Assembly: GCA_000433535.1 (NCBI GenBank)
Contig: FR892666.1
Coordinates: 147,917-211,916 of the forward strand
Direction of reading: 5' to 3'
Length of the DNA: 64,000 nt
Source of the DNA: Dorea sp. CAG:317
GTDB lineage: Bacteria > Bacillota > Clostridia > Lachnospirales > Lachnospiraceae
Part shown: positions 25,445 through 34,338 of the stretch, in pieces
Layout: the number at the start of each line of letters is the position of its first letter
Numbering within the stretch: position 1 is the first letter of the stretch
Made by a program: the position numbers and the translations under genes
Notes under the pieces: generated by a model
Database searches by the model: none
Told to the model about the DNA's origin: nothing
What the model saw: the letters and a program-made list of their open reading frames with translations, nothing else

Positions 25445-25819
25445 ATGAATAAACTCCCGCAAATATCTGAGGCTGAGTTTGAAGTTATGAAAATTGTATG
25501 GAAGTATGCACCCATCAGCACAAATGAAATTACTGAAAAGCTCGTAAAGACAAGCAGCTGGAGCCCCAAGACGATTCAGACTCTGATCAAGCGTCTTGTA
25601 ACAAAAGGCGTTCTTACTTATGAGAAGCAGAGTCGTGTCTTCGTCTACACTCCAACAGTAACAGAAAATGAATATATTGATAAAGAAAGTAATTCATTTC
25701 TCAATCGGTATTTTGATGGCGATATCACTGCAATGGTGTCTGCCTATCTGGATAATGACCGCTTATCGGAAGCAGAGCTTGACACACTCCGCACACTCCT
25801 TTCACAGAAGAAAAAATAG
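25445..25819 (+). CDS. blaI: BlaI/MecI-family repressor
   Basis: A 124-residue winged-helix repressor. It starts KLPQISEAEFEVMKIVWKYA, then NEITEKLVKTSSWSPKTIQTLIKRL (recognition helix region) and a C-terminal dimerisation segment. In staphylococci and bacilli BlaI binds TACANNTGTA-type dyads and is cleaved when BlaR1 senses a beta-lactam. The cleavage-site region is not obvious by eye. The gene lies 12 bases before blaR1. No beta-lactamase gene lies next to it. A TACATATGTA dyad before the convergent lipoprotein gene (30567-30576) makes that envelope operon a possible target. Confidence 0.92.
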   Translation: MNKLPQISEAEFEVMKIVWKYAPISTNEITEKLVKTSSWSPKTIQTLIKRLVTKGVLTYEKQSRVFVYTPTVTENEYIDKESNSFLNRYFDGDITAMVSAYLDNDRLSEAELDTLRTLLSQKKK

Positions 25820-25831
25820 GAGGAAGTTACT

Positions 25832-27628
25832 ATGGCTGATTTTATGGTTCGCTTTGGCATCTGCAATCTATTCCTCTGCGGTATCATCGGCATCCTTTTT
25901 CTTGCCAGACACCTGTTCAGAAACATTCTGTCTGCCCGCATGCAATATCACCTTTGGTTTTTGCTGCTTGGGCTTTTAATCGTTCCGTTTTTACCGTTTC
26001 GTCTTTTCAAATTTCCACAGATTATATTATGGTTTCAAACTCTGAGCATCTCTCCTGTTTCTAAGGCAGAACACACAATAGGAAAAGCGACAACTCTTAA
26101 CCAGACAGCCGGCAATGCCTGGATGGAAGATCTTACCCTTTCTGTAGATAATAAAATACCTTCATCCATCGGCTGGCTTCTGTTGATCCTTTGGATATGC
26201 GGTATCGTGGTTGCGCTCGCTGCCATGGTAAAATCTGCTCTGCGCCTGCGCGCTTTAAAGAAGTCTTCTCTCCCTCTTCAAAATCGGAAGATTGAAGATT
26301 TATATCAGTGTTGCCTGAAGGAATCCGGCATTACAAAGAACATTCCTATATACAGCACGGTTTTTCTAAAATCGCCTATCATCACAGGATTATTTCGTCC
26401 GCGCATCTATCTTCCCATTCCTCTTATATCAGATGGTAATGAGACGGATATCCGTTATATGCTGTTGCATGAACTACAGCATTATAAACACAAAGATGGA
26501 ATTGTAAATTATCTAATGAACATCGCCAAGATTATATACTGGTTCCATCCGCTTGTCCGATATGCGCTAAATGAGATGAAAAATGACTGTGAGATCGCCT
26601 GCGACACTTCTGTTTTAAATCAGTTGAGCCATACGGACTATATCGCTTATGGCGACACCTTGCTTCATTTTGCCGAGAAAATTTCTCTTACGCCCTTTCC
26701 CTTTGCCTCCGGCATCAGCGGAAGTATGAAACAAATGAAACGAAGAATTACGAACATTGCCACTTATGAAAAACCGACATTACGGAAGCGGTTCAAAGGA
26801 ATGCTCTCTTTTCTTCTGACATCCATTCTCCTCTTCGGACTTACACCATTTGTTTCTACCTATGCAGCAGATGAAACGCACTATCAACAAAATGTTTCTT
26901 CAAAAAACAATTCTAAGATAGATCTTTCCGATTATTTCGGCGAATATGAAGGAAGCTTTGTTCTATACGATTTAAAACATGATACTTGGAAAATACATGA
27001 TAAGGAACGCGCATCTTTGCGCGTTGCACCAAATTCTACTTACAAGCTATACAGCGCTTTGTTTGGGTTAGAAAATAATATAATTACACCTGCAAATTCT
27101 CTGATCCGGTGGAACGGTGAAAGCTATCCCTTCGAAGCATGGAACAAAGACCAAACACTGCAATCTGCCATGACCTCTTCCGTAAACTGGTATTTCCAAT
27201 CCATTGATGAACAACTGGGAAGCAGCGCTGTTCAGAATTATCTCCGAAACATCGGCTACGGAAACGAAGATTTGAGCGGTGATTTTTCTTCTTATTGGAT
27301 GGAATCATCCTTAAAAATCTCGCCTGTCGAGCAGGTGGAGCATTTGACCAAACTATATAACAATGACTTCGGATTTGCCCCTGAAAATATAAAAGCTGTC
27401 AAAGACTCCATTCATATTGCTTCTTCCGACACCAGCAACTTCTACGCAAAAACCGGAACCGGGCGCGTAAACGGACAGGATGTGAACGGTTGGTTTATCG
27501 GTTTTATCGAACGCACGGATAACACATACTTTTTTGCCACCAATATCCATGCCAAAGATCATGCAGATGGCAGTACAGCAGCAGAGATCACCATGTCTGT
27601 ATTATCTAATATGAAAATCTGGATATAA
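25832..27628 (+). CDS. blaR1: BlaR1/MecR1-type beta-lactam sensor peptidase
   Basis: A 598-residue membrane sensor. The N-terminal M56 domain has membrane helices and the zinc motif LLHELQHYKHKDG (HExxH) with downstream NEMKNDCEIACD. The C-terminal extracellular domain is class-D-like: STYKLYSALF gives the acylated Ser with SxxK, SSVNWYFQ gives SxN, and AKTGTGRVNG gives KTG. All beta-lactam-binding motifs are therefore kept, so it should acylate and signal. The usual partner BlaI lies upstream. A strong bidirectional terminator follows two bases after the stop. The sensed ligand could also be a cell-wall fragment. Confidence 0.92.
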   Translation: MADFMVRFGICNLFLCGIIGILFLARHLFRNILSARMQYHLWFLLLGLLIVPFLPFRLFKFPQIILWFQTLSISPVSKAEHTIGKATTLNQTAGNAWMEDLTLSVDNKIPSSIGWLLLILWICGIVVALAAMVKSALRLRALKKSSLPLQNRKIEDLYQCCLKESGITKNIPIYSTVFLKSPIITGLFRPRIYLPIPLISDGNETDIRYMLLHELQHYKHKDGIVNYLMNIAKIIYWFHPLVRYALNEMKNDCEIACDTSVLNQLSHTDYIAYGDTLLHFAEKISLTPFPFASGISGSMKQMKRRITNIATYEKPTLRKRFKGMLSFLLTSILLFGLTPFVSTYAADETHYQQNVSSKNNSKIDLSDYFGEYEGSFVLYDLKHDTWKIHDKERASLRVAPNSTYKLYSALFGLENNIITPANSLIRWNGESYPFEAWNKDQTLQSAMTSSVNWYFQSIDEQLGSSAVQNYLRNIGYGNEDLSGDFSSYWMESSLKISPVEQVEHLTKLYNNDFGFAPENIKAVKDSIHIASSDTSNFYAKTGTGRVNGQDVNGWFIGFIERTDNTYFFATNIHAKDHADGSTAAEITMSVLSNMKIWI

Positions 27629-27629
27629 T

Positions 27630-27674
27630 AAAAATCGGGTAAGCTCCATTACAATGGACCGTTACCCGATTTTT
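27630..27674. terminator. Bidirectional terminator between blaR1 and the BNR gene
   Basis: AAAAATCGGGTAA (27630-27642) pairs with TTACCCGATTTTT (27662-27674), a perfect 13-bp stem, with an inner TCCAT/ATGGA helix in the loop. It separates the convergent blaR1 and BNR-protein genes and has A/T runs on both sides, so it can stop both transcripts. Confidence 0.9.
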
Positions 27675-27676
27675 GA

Positions 27677-29197
27677 TTATTGCATAAGCTGTATGACACC
27701 TTCATATTTCCACGTACTTCCATAATCCGCCGACCGAAATACAATCCCGTCACGATCGCCGGCCTCTGTTGTGACCGTTACTGTCAGCATATCTCCGTCT
27801 TTCTCCGGCATATGAAAATAATCATAATCTTCCAATGTATATCCGTATTCTTCTGCAACTGCCGGCAATTCTGTCACTGTACTCATAGGAAATTCTATTC
27901 TTTTAAAAGAAACTCCTCCATCTCCAGTCACATACAATTCCGAACCAGACTGGGATGCTCCTGTAAGCCCGATTACCCCAAACTGTTCATCAAAAAATAC
28001 CAGCCCTTCCGTCACTCCGATTTGACCGCCAAACGGGTCTTCATTCATTCGCTTCCAGTTGCTTCCTCCATCCGTACTCTTTTCCATCACATAGAATCTA
28101 CTTCCGGCAGCAGCGTCGGCGACCACCAGACGCCATCCGGTCTGCTTATTTAAGAAAAAATACATGGTTCCATCACTCTGATCGATCGTCCAACGCTCTG
28201 TGCCCTTCGCTTTTTCCACCTGCTGCCCCGTATTTTTTTGCTTTAATTTTTCCTGACTCATATATTCCGGCTCCATCATATAGCGTACCGGCGTCACATT
28301 CTCCACCTCCGGCATATGAAGAGACACCTCAAATCCGACGATTTCGCCGCCATTTCTAAGCTGTTGAAAAACTTCGTTTCCTGTTGGTACTCCATATCCT
28401 TCTTGTTCTTTCGCATTTCCTTCGATATATTGCAGACCTTCCTCTGTCTGAAACGCCCTTCGTCCCATATAAAGAATCTCGTATATTTGCGATTGTCCGC
28501 TATTTCCCGCCCATTCCTTTACCTGATTTATCCAGTCTGCTTTCTTCAGTATTTCAAGCATCGGAGACAGGCGCATATCTTCCTCATATTCTCCATTTAC
28601 ATTGCCATCTATCCAGACGGTCATCGCATCGCTTTTTTTAACATTGTACTCAACGAGGTATGTATTTTTCTCTCCTTTTTTATCCTGCCCATATAAAAAG
28701 GTGTCAATACGCTGAATTTTTCCGGTTTCATCAAAGTCTATCTGGAATTTTCCTGATATATAGAGGTTCTCCGGCAGCTTTAATTCCTCCTCTAAATCCG
28801 ACAGAATCCCTTCAACTCCGCTTTCGTACAGATTATTATGCTCCAACGTAACCTCTTTTTTGTGTGTCCATTCATACATCTTCCAAGACAATGCTCCGTT
28901 ATACGGAATTGCAGAATAAATGATGCGTCCTCCAAAGAATAGTGTTGCAGCAAAAATCACGGCAAGCTCTATATAAAACATCCGCTTCCCGGGCTTATCT
29001 CCGGAGTCATCTTTTTTATCCCTTTTTCTGCCGATCCCCCATATTAGAAATGTACATGCGCACATTACTATCACCGCAGCCAATTGAAACACATGGCTTC
29101 TCAGTCCCCCGTATTGACATAAATGCCAGAATTGATACAGCGTGGCAATATAAAATACCATGCTCAACTTTCCGCAAATCTTGTAAATATAAGACAT
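27677..29197 (-). CDS. Membrane protein with C-terminal BNR (sialidase-like) repeats
   Basis: A 506-residue protein. Residues 1-100 contain three or four membrane helices (VFYIATLYQFWHLCQ, VFQLAAVIVMCACTFLIWGI, MFYIELAVIFAATLFFGG). A large extracytoplasmic region follows, with BNR/Asp-box repeats near the end: KSTDGGSNWKRM, YVTGDGGVSFKRI and RSADYGSTWKYE. BNR repeats occur in sialidases and Ycf48-like assembly factors, but the catalytic residues of sialidases are not evident, so a carbohydrate- or protein-binding propeller is likelier. It is 46 bases downstream of the lipoprotein gene on minus, forming a two-gene envelope operon that converges on blaRI. Confidence 0.7.
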   Translation of the reverse strand: MSYIYKICGKLSMVFYIATLYQFWHLCQYGGLRSHVFQLAAVIVMCACTFLIWGIGRKRDKKDDSGDKPGKRMFYIELAVIFAATLFFGGRIIYSAIPYNGALSWKMYEWTHKKEVTLEHNNLYESGVEGILSDLEEELKLPENLYISGKFQIDFDETGKIQRIDTFLYGQDKKGEKNTYLVEYNVKKSDAMTVWIDGNVNGEYEEDMRLSPMLEILKKADWINQVKEWAGNSGQSQIYEILYMGRRAFQTEEGLQYIEGNAKEQEGYGVPTGNEVFQQLRNGGEIVGFEVSLHMPEVENVTPVRYMMEPEYMSQEKLKQKNTGQQVEKAKGTERWTIDQSDGTMYFFLNKQTGWRLVVADAAAGSRFYVMEKSTDGGSNWKRMNEDPFGGQIGVTEGLVFFDEQFGVIGLTGASQSGSELYVTGDGGVSFKRIEFPMSTVTELPAVAEEYGYTLEDYDYFHMPEKDGDMLTVTVTTEAGDRDGIVFRSADYGSTWKYEGVIQLMQ

Positions 29198-29243
29198 GAT
29201 AATCCCTTCTTTCTTTCAAGTATTTTATACGTTCTATCTTCCA

Positions 29244-30485
29244 TCACTTTCCTCCATACTGCGCCTCCCACTCAGCTCTTGTCAAGCGTGGTTTGTGCCA
29301 TGCTATCTCTTGATTCCCCACCGGCTCTACCACTCGATTTGCCACATATTGGATTTCTCCGTCTCCCATATCCCGCACAGTCACTTCGTGTGTATATGCT
29401 TTTGAAATTCCTCTATACGGAAACACCGCATTGACCTTTAATGTGAGTGTCCCATCGGCATTTTCTTCATATGCTGTTACTTCCGGATATGGGTACTCAG
29501 GATATTCTACTTCCTCCAAACCTCTTGGTTTATATTCATAGCGTTCTTCTTCCGAATCATATACAGTCTTGGATTGAAGCATTTCGCTGCTGATTTTAAA
29601 TTTTGACATGATGGACCGTTCAAAATCTTCCTTCGGGATCATATAGACCGCACAAGTTTTCATGCCATTATCTGAGGTATCATAAACCGACTCATTCACA
29701 GGCTGCGGATGAAATACATCAAATAAGTCATAGAAGTCCAGCTTTCCAAAATCCTCCTCGCTCCAATCTTCCAGAAACATGTTATTACAGGCATATCCCA
29801 CCGGGAGTAAATATTTACGGTTCAGCTCTCGACACGTTTCATCCAAAGGAAGCACTCTGTATGCCGTATATTCCATCATCTTATCTCTCGTAATTTCATA
29901 GGAGTCCTTTAGCGTCAACCACCCAGAAAACATCAAATATCCATCTTCTGTATATTCCCAAGACTCTGCGTGATATGTATCTTTTGAGGATAATTCCATT
30001 TTTTCATCCCCATACACATAATAGTTTCTGATAAGCTTCACATCTCCGTTTTTCGTTTCCATCTCCCGAATGATACAGCTTCCTTTTCCCGAAACCTCCA
30101 CGACAGTCATGTGGCTTCTTTTCTTTGCTTCTACCGCTTCGCAAAACTGCAGCAGCTTCTCGTGTTCTGTCATATTCATTTGATTCTCGCTGTCAACTGC
30201 TGTATATCCATTTTTTCCAAGCTTATCCAGAAGCTCACGAATCATCTCTAAATCATCCAACTTGTCTTCTTTTTCCGCTTTTGTATAGCTTTCAAGGCAG
30301 ATCTCAACGATTTCTTCCACCACCTTTTCTTCTATCTTTTTTTCTTTCATTTTCTGCTTTTCATTCTCTGCCTCATTAACTTCCCCACTATCTATCCGGT
30401 GATTACAGCCCATCAGATAAAACGCAAACAGCACGCCAAAGACCAACAAACACGTTTCCCAAATCACACATCTCTTTCTTAACAT
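29244..30485 (-). CDS. Lipoprotein of unknown function (DUF6070-like)
   Basis: A 413-residue exported lipoprotein. The signal peptide ends at lipobox LMGC (about residues 24-27), followed by a long Glu/Lys-rich helix (ENEKQKMKEKKIEEKVVEEI is about residues 40-59). The rest is a mixed alpha/beta domain with YVYGDEKMELSSKDTYH and DLFDVFHPQPVNESVYDTSDN. I recall this pattern from Lachnospiraceae proteins of the DUF6070 type, without known function. It heads the two-gene unit with the BNR membrane protein. Its promoter has a BlaI-type dyad, so expression may respond to cell-wall stress. Confidence 0.65.
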   Translation of the reverse strand: MLRKRCVIWETCLLVFGVLFAFYLMGCNHRIDSGEVNEAENEKQKMKEKKIEEKVVEEIVEICLESYTKAEKEDKLDDLEMIRELLDKLGKNGYTAVDSENQMNMTEHEKLLQFCEAVEAKKRSHMTVVEVSGKGSCIIREMETKNGDVKLIRNYYVYGDEKMELSSKDTYHAESWEYTEDGYLMFSGWLTLKDSYEITRDKMMEYTAYRVLPLDETCRELNRKYLLPVGYACNNMFLEDWSEEDFGKLDFYDLFDVFHPQPVNESVYDTSDNGMKTCAVYMIPKEDFERSIMSKFKISSEMLQSKTVYDSEEERYEYKPRGLEEVEYPEYPYPEVTAYEENADGTLTLKVNAVFPYRGISKAYTHEVTVRDMGDGEIQYVANRVVEPVGNQEIAWHKPRLTRAEWEAQYGGK

Positions 30486-30562
30486 GATCTTCTCCTTTTA
30501 TTACACTTGTAAGAATTCTTCGCAAAAAAATATCTTTCTGATTATTTATTATATTTACATAA

Positions 30563-30591
30563 ATATTACATATGTAGGAATTAAAAGTCAA
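30563..30591 (-). promoter_or_regulatory. Promoter with BlaI/MecI-type TACATATGTA operator
   Basis: Reading minus, TTGACT (30586-30591), a 17-bp spacer and TAATAT (30563-30568) form the promoter of the lipoprotein-BNR operon. The 10-bp perfect palindrome TACATATGTA (30567-30576) lies in the spacer and touches the -10. It equals the core of known staphylococcal bla/mec operators (TTACATATGTAA-like). BlaI encoded nearby is the natural candidate repressor. This is motif-level evidence only. Confidence 0.6.
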
Positions 30592-30628
30592 GTAAATTTA
30601 TAAATACCTTTCAGATGTTTTATTGCAT

Positions 30629-30897
30629 TCAAAATACGCCTGTGCTAAGATAAGAAAAAGCAGATTTTTCTATATTCTTTTTGGGAGTTCTCGCTCCTGT
30701 TTCTAAATAATATCCTATAGCAGAAACCTTTCTGCTTTCCGAAAAATTCATGCTTTCAATCACTATTTTAACTAAGCAGGAGTTTTCGGATGGCAAATCT
30801 CCTGCGGCAATTTTTAGCGGAAGATTACCGACAATATCTTGAAATCTGCTGCTGACCCTGAATACCAGCAAAAGCTTTTTGAGGAATTTAACTTATA
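30629..30897. other. Decayed coding remnant or dispersed repeat
   Basis: The stretch 30592-30962 between two operons has no convincing gene. On plus, two short frames look like pieces of one broken protein end: MANLLRQFLAEDYRQYLEIC (from 30790) stops, and a shifted frame continues as ADPEYQQKLFEEFNL to a stop. On minus an 80-residue frame is open across 30629-30871 without a ribosome site. I suspect a dispersed Lachnospiraceae element or a gene remnant. A similarity search would settle which strand matters. Confidence 0.35.
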
Positions 30898-30912
30898 GTG
30901 AAAAGCAAGAAC

Positions 30913-30945
30913 GGAATCCTAAGACTTTTATTGCCCTAGGATTCC
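30913..30945 (-). terminator. Hairpin after the ABC permease gene
   Basis: GGAATCCTA (30913-30921) pairs with TAGGATTCC (30937-30945), a 9-bp stem with a 15-nt loop, located 18 bases after the permease stop on minus. The T run is better on the plus side (ATTTTTCTT) than on minus (GTTCTTGCTTTT), but position fits the end of the ABC operon. Confidence 0.55.
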
Positions 30946-30962
30946 ATTTTTCTTCTTATTTC

Positions 30963-33540
30963 TTACTCCACCACGCGAATTCTTTCTACCACTGACTTTT
31001 TCCTTCCGATCAACCGTTCAACAATAAGAGGCACTGCCACACATACGACTACTACAATAACCGCCATGATAAAGACAGGAAAGATAGGAATCATAAAAGG
31101 AACTCCCCGATAATTCATAGACTGGTACAGATAATAAGTCACCGCGGTTCCTATCGTTGCTGTCAAAAACAAAGAAATTCCTGCAAATAGCAGTCCTTCT
31201 ATCATTAGCATCCGCCGCATCTGTTTCTCTGTCATTCCCACACTTTCCAAAATTGCCAGTTCCGTCTGGCGGCTCTGTATATTTCCGGTCATCGTATTGA
31301 CATAATTCAAAATTCCAATCAACGCCAAAATCAACACAACTCCTATGCCTACACCCATCATATTTCCCTGTGCCTTCTCTACATCTTCTGCTTCTTCTAT
31401 CTTAGAATCAAAGGAGAAATCTTTGTAATACGAACTGTCATTCATTCGCCTTCTCCACGTCTTCTGCTTCCTCTATCTTGGAATCAAAGGAGAAATCTTT
31501 GTAATACGAACTGTCATTCATTAATTTCATAAGCGCATTTTCCGTTTCTTTTTGGTATTCCTCTTCGTACTTAATCCCCACTTTGGATACATAAGTATGA
31601 TTGGTAAATGCTTCTATTGCCCGATCACTGACAATCATGGTTGGCGGCATACCTAGGAGCGCTCCCGTATAATAGTTCTCATCTGTCAAACCTGCTATAG
31701 TAAATGTCCTTGTATGATCTCCATTTCCATATTCCGCGCAGGCAATCTCTTGTCCCGTAAGATTACTATTTTTAAATTCCAGACTGTTCCGATAGATCAG
31801 GCAAGTCTCTCCGGCAAGAAATCGTTCTTTATCTATTGGCTGCTCCAGTAATTGATTCAGATAATCAAAGTCTGTCTCATCAATACCTATCATAAATGAG
31901 CCGAAATTCTCCGGATGTTCCTGGTGTTCTTTCCTGTCTTCTTCATATGGATAATACATCCACATATCATAACTTTCTTCCATCCATTTATCGATCACTT
32001 CTGGTTCCCACGGAAACATAATCTCCGCACTCTTAATAGGATGAACGCCTTTGACACCTTCTGTTTTTTTCATTTGCTCCAGCATGGTTTCATCGATAAT
32101 CTGCGTCCAATCATTATGGTTTTCCTTCTTGAGCGTGTCATTTTCCACGACCAGATCGAGATTCATATAATTTCCTACGATTGTCCGTGGTCCTTCGCTT
32201 TTAAGAAGTGTAACCAGACACAAAAATACACACAGGCTAACCGTCAATGACAAAACCACCACAACCGTTTTTTTCTTATCTTTTGCAAGTTGTTCCTTCG
32301 CCATTCGCAAGATCAGATTTCCATTTCCGGTTTTCCGTATACTCTTCTTTCCTGTCTGTACTCGGTAGCCAAGGGCTTCCACCGGAGATATAGAAACTGC
32401 CAGCTTCGCCGGCTTCCGGCTTCCCATATAAATGGTAACGCCTGTAAGTAAAATAGTAATCAAAAACACAAGTGGATGAAAGCGCACTTCAATGACTGCC
32501 TCCCGGATTCCCAATGTTTTCACTACTGTCGGAATCAGGAAAAATGCCACAAGACTTCCGACTGCAAGTCCGGCCGTCATTCCAATAGATGCAATCCACA
32601 GCATTTGCCTGTACATAAAGCGGTGAATTTGTCTTCCGGTCATCCCCACGGTCTGCAAAAGCCCATAATAGCGAACGTTCCCGGATACTGCGAGATATAA
32701 AATATTATAAATCAGCAAATATGCACAGAAGCACGTAATCAGTACCAAACCTATCATTCCCGTAAGAATCTCTAACGCATTGCTGTAATCAGAAAGGAAA
32801 AATAAATTCTGCTGTTTTTCAAGCTTCATACTCGCAAGAAACGCATCCTGTTCTTTCTTGGGCATATATTTCTTCTCAAAGTCAATATAATACCTTGTAC
32901 TCATCACATCATAAAGTTCATAACCGGACTGTTCAAAATACGCTTTTGACATATAGAAGGTATCCGTATCACCATAACCTTCCCACATACCGGAAATGCG
33001 AAATTCTTTTGTATAGCTTCCATTTTTATCCGCGTATTTCATTAAAAAGGAATCTCCGACTGCAAGATTCTCCAAACCGCATTCCTTCAGCGCATCCATG
33101 GATGCCATCACTTCATTTTCCTTGGTCGGATATTTCCCTTTCACCCATTTGATCGCAGGTCTCTTAATCTGCCTCCAATAAGCATCATCCGCCCACACAA
33201 AACCAACATTCGGTGTCTGGTCTTTTTCCGTCTCCTCCGCATAACCACAGACTACAACCGCTCCGGTTTCTTTAATATCCGGGTTCTTTTCACACAGAGA
33301 TTTCTGTTCTTCGGTAAGTCCATATAAAATCGCATCATATTCTCCGCCATTGAGACGGATATTCTGTGTTTTTTGCATTTTAAAATAAGTGATTCCTACC
33401 GTAAATACACTGAACAGCATAAAAGTCGCAAGTGCCACCGCCATAATCATGATCATGCTTCGTCTTCGATTATTGTTAAGAGAACGCCCCGCCATACGGC
33501 TGATCACTTTCCGATTATTATTCTTAATCATCAAGCTCAC
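30963..33540 (-). pseudogene. FtsX-like ABC permease, split by a 76-bp duplication
   Basis: Macrolide/bacitracin-type exporter permease. The main part (31438-33540, 700 residues) has an N-terminal membrane helix, an extracytoplasmic domain of about 200 residues, an FtsX domain (LVLITCFCAYLLIYNILYLA, TVGMTGRQIHRFMYRQMLWI), a second core and another external domain. The last FtsX domain (ILESVGMTEKQMRRMLMIEG) lies in a separate frame, 30963-31445. The shift is caused by an imperfect 76-bp tandem repeat (31372-31522). Both frames share the peptide SSYYKDFSFDSKIEEAEDVE. Removing one copy would give one protein of about 855 residues. The ATPase and two-component genes lie upstream, so the module is a BceAB-like detoxification system. 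If the split is real the exporter is inactive. Confidence 0.85.
31372..31522. repeat. Imperfect 76-bp tandem duplication inside the permease gene
   Basis: Copy one (31372-31446) and copy two (31448-31522) align at a period of 76 bp with about four mismatches, all in the first half (for example CTACATC against CCACGTC). The period is not a multiple of three, so it shifts the reading frame by one base. Confidence 0.9.
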
Positions 33541-34213
33541 CCGCCTTTACCACATGCCCGTCCTCTATTCTCACAATCCGATCTGCCATCTGGGCAATAT
33601 CCTGATCGTGAGTAATTAAAATCACCGTCTGCCGAAACTGTCTCGCTACCATTTTCAGAAGCCCCATAACGTCATGGCTGGTTGCTGTATCAAGATTTCC
33701 GGTTGGTTCATCGGCTAAAATAATACTCGGCTTTGAGGCAATTGCCCTTGCGATTGCCACCCTCTGCTGCTGCCCGCCGGATAGTGTATTGGGAAGTGCT
33801 TCCCGCTTTTCATCCAATTTCAGAAGTTCTAAGATTTCATCTACAAATTCTCTGTCAATGCGTTTTCCATCCAGTTCAATAGGGAGAACTACATTTTCAT
33901 ATACATTAAGATCCGGCACCAGATTATAATTCTGGAACACGAACCCCACTTTTCTTCTGCGAAAGATTGTAAGCTGTTCTTTGCTAAGCTTCCCAAGCGC
34001 CTGATTCCCTACATATACCTCTCCCGAAGTCGGCGTATCCAATCCGCCGATCATATGTAAAAGTGTACTTTTCCCGCTTCCTGATTTGCCGATGATTGCC
34101 ACAAACTCCTGCTCTCTCACTGCAAAATTCACATCATCTAATGCTTTCACCGTATGAGTTCCCAAACGATAATACTTTTTTAGATGTTTCGTCTTCACAA
34201 TCCATGATTCCAT
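33524..34213 (-). CDS. ABC transporter ATP-binding protein (BceA/MacB-like)
   Basis: A 229-residue ATPase. Walker A is IIGKSGSGKSTLLHMIGG, the Q loop is FVFQNYNLVPDLNVYENV, the signature is TLSGGQQQRVAIARAIASK, Walker B is IILADEPTGNLD and the H loop is VILITHDQDIA. This is the LolD/MacB/BceA subfamily that works with FtsX-like permeases in exporting or removing peptides and antibiotics from the membrane. Start 34213 follows AAGGAG. It overlaps the permease start by about 17 bases, giving tight coupling. The partner permease is frame-split, so the ATPase may lack a working partner in this strain or assembly. Confidence 0.93.
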   Translation of the reverse strand: MESWIVKTKHLKKYYRLGTHTVKALDDVNFAVREQEFVAIIGKSGSGKSTLLHMIGGLDTPTSGEVYVGNQALGKLSKEQLTIFRRRKVGFVFQNYNLVPDLNVYENVVLPIELDGKRIDREFVDEILELLKLDEKREALPNTLSGGQQQRVAIARAIASKPSIILADEPTGNLDTATSHDVMGLLKMVARQFRQTVILITHDQDIAQMADRIVRIEDGHVVKAGELDD

Positions 34214-34237
34214 ATTTTTGTCTCCTTTTCTCGTCAT

Positions 34238-34259
34238 TTAGAAAGATGATTCTTTCTAA
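34238..34259. promoter_or_regulatory. Dyad upstream of the ABC ATPase gene
   Basis: TTAGAAAGA-TGAT-TCTTTCTAA is a perfect 9-bp inverted repeat with a four-base centre, ending 25 bases before the ATPase start. It follows the terminator of the two-component operon, so it lies in the leader or promoter of the ABC genes. It could be the binding site of the adjacent response regulator; no -35/-10 pair is clear here. Confidence 0.45.
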
Positions 34260-34275
34260 GGAAATCATACGAATG

Positions 34276-34309
34276 AAAAATCACAAACCAGTTACGATTT
34301 GTGATTTTT
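34276..34309 (-). terminator. Terminator after the two-component operon
   Basis: AAAAATCACAAA (34276-34287) pairs with TTTGTGATTTTT (34298-34309), a perfect 12-bp stem with a 10-nt loop and a T run in the minus-strand RNA. It lies 30 bases after the histidine kinase stop. Confidence 0.85.
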
Positions 34310-34338
34310 GCTATTTTTTCTATCTTTTTTCCACCCTT

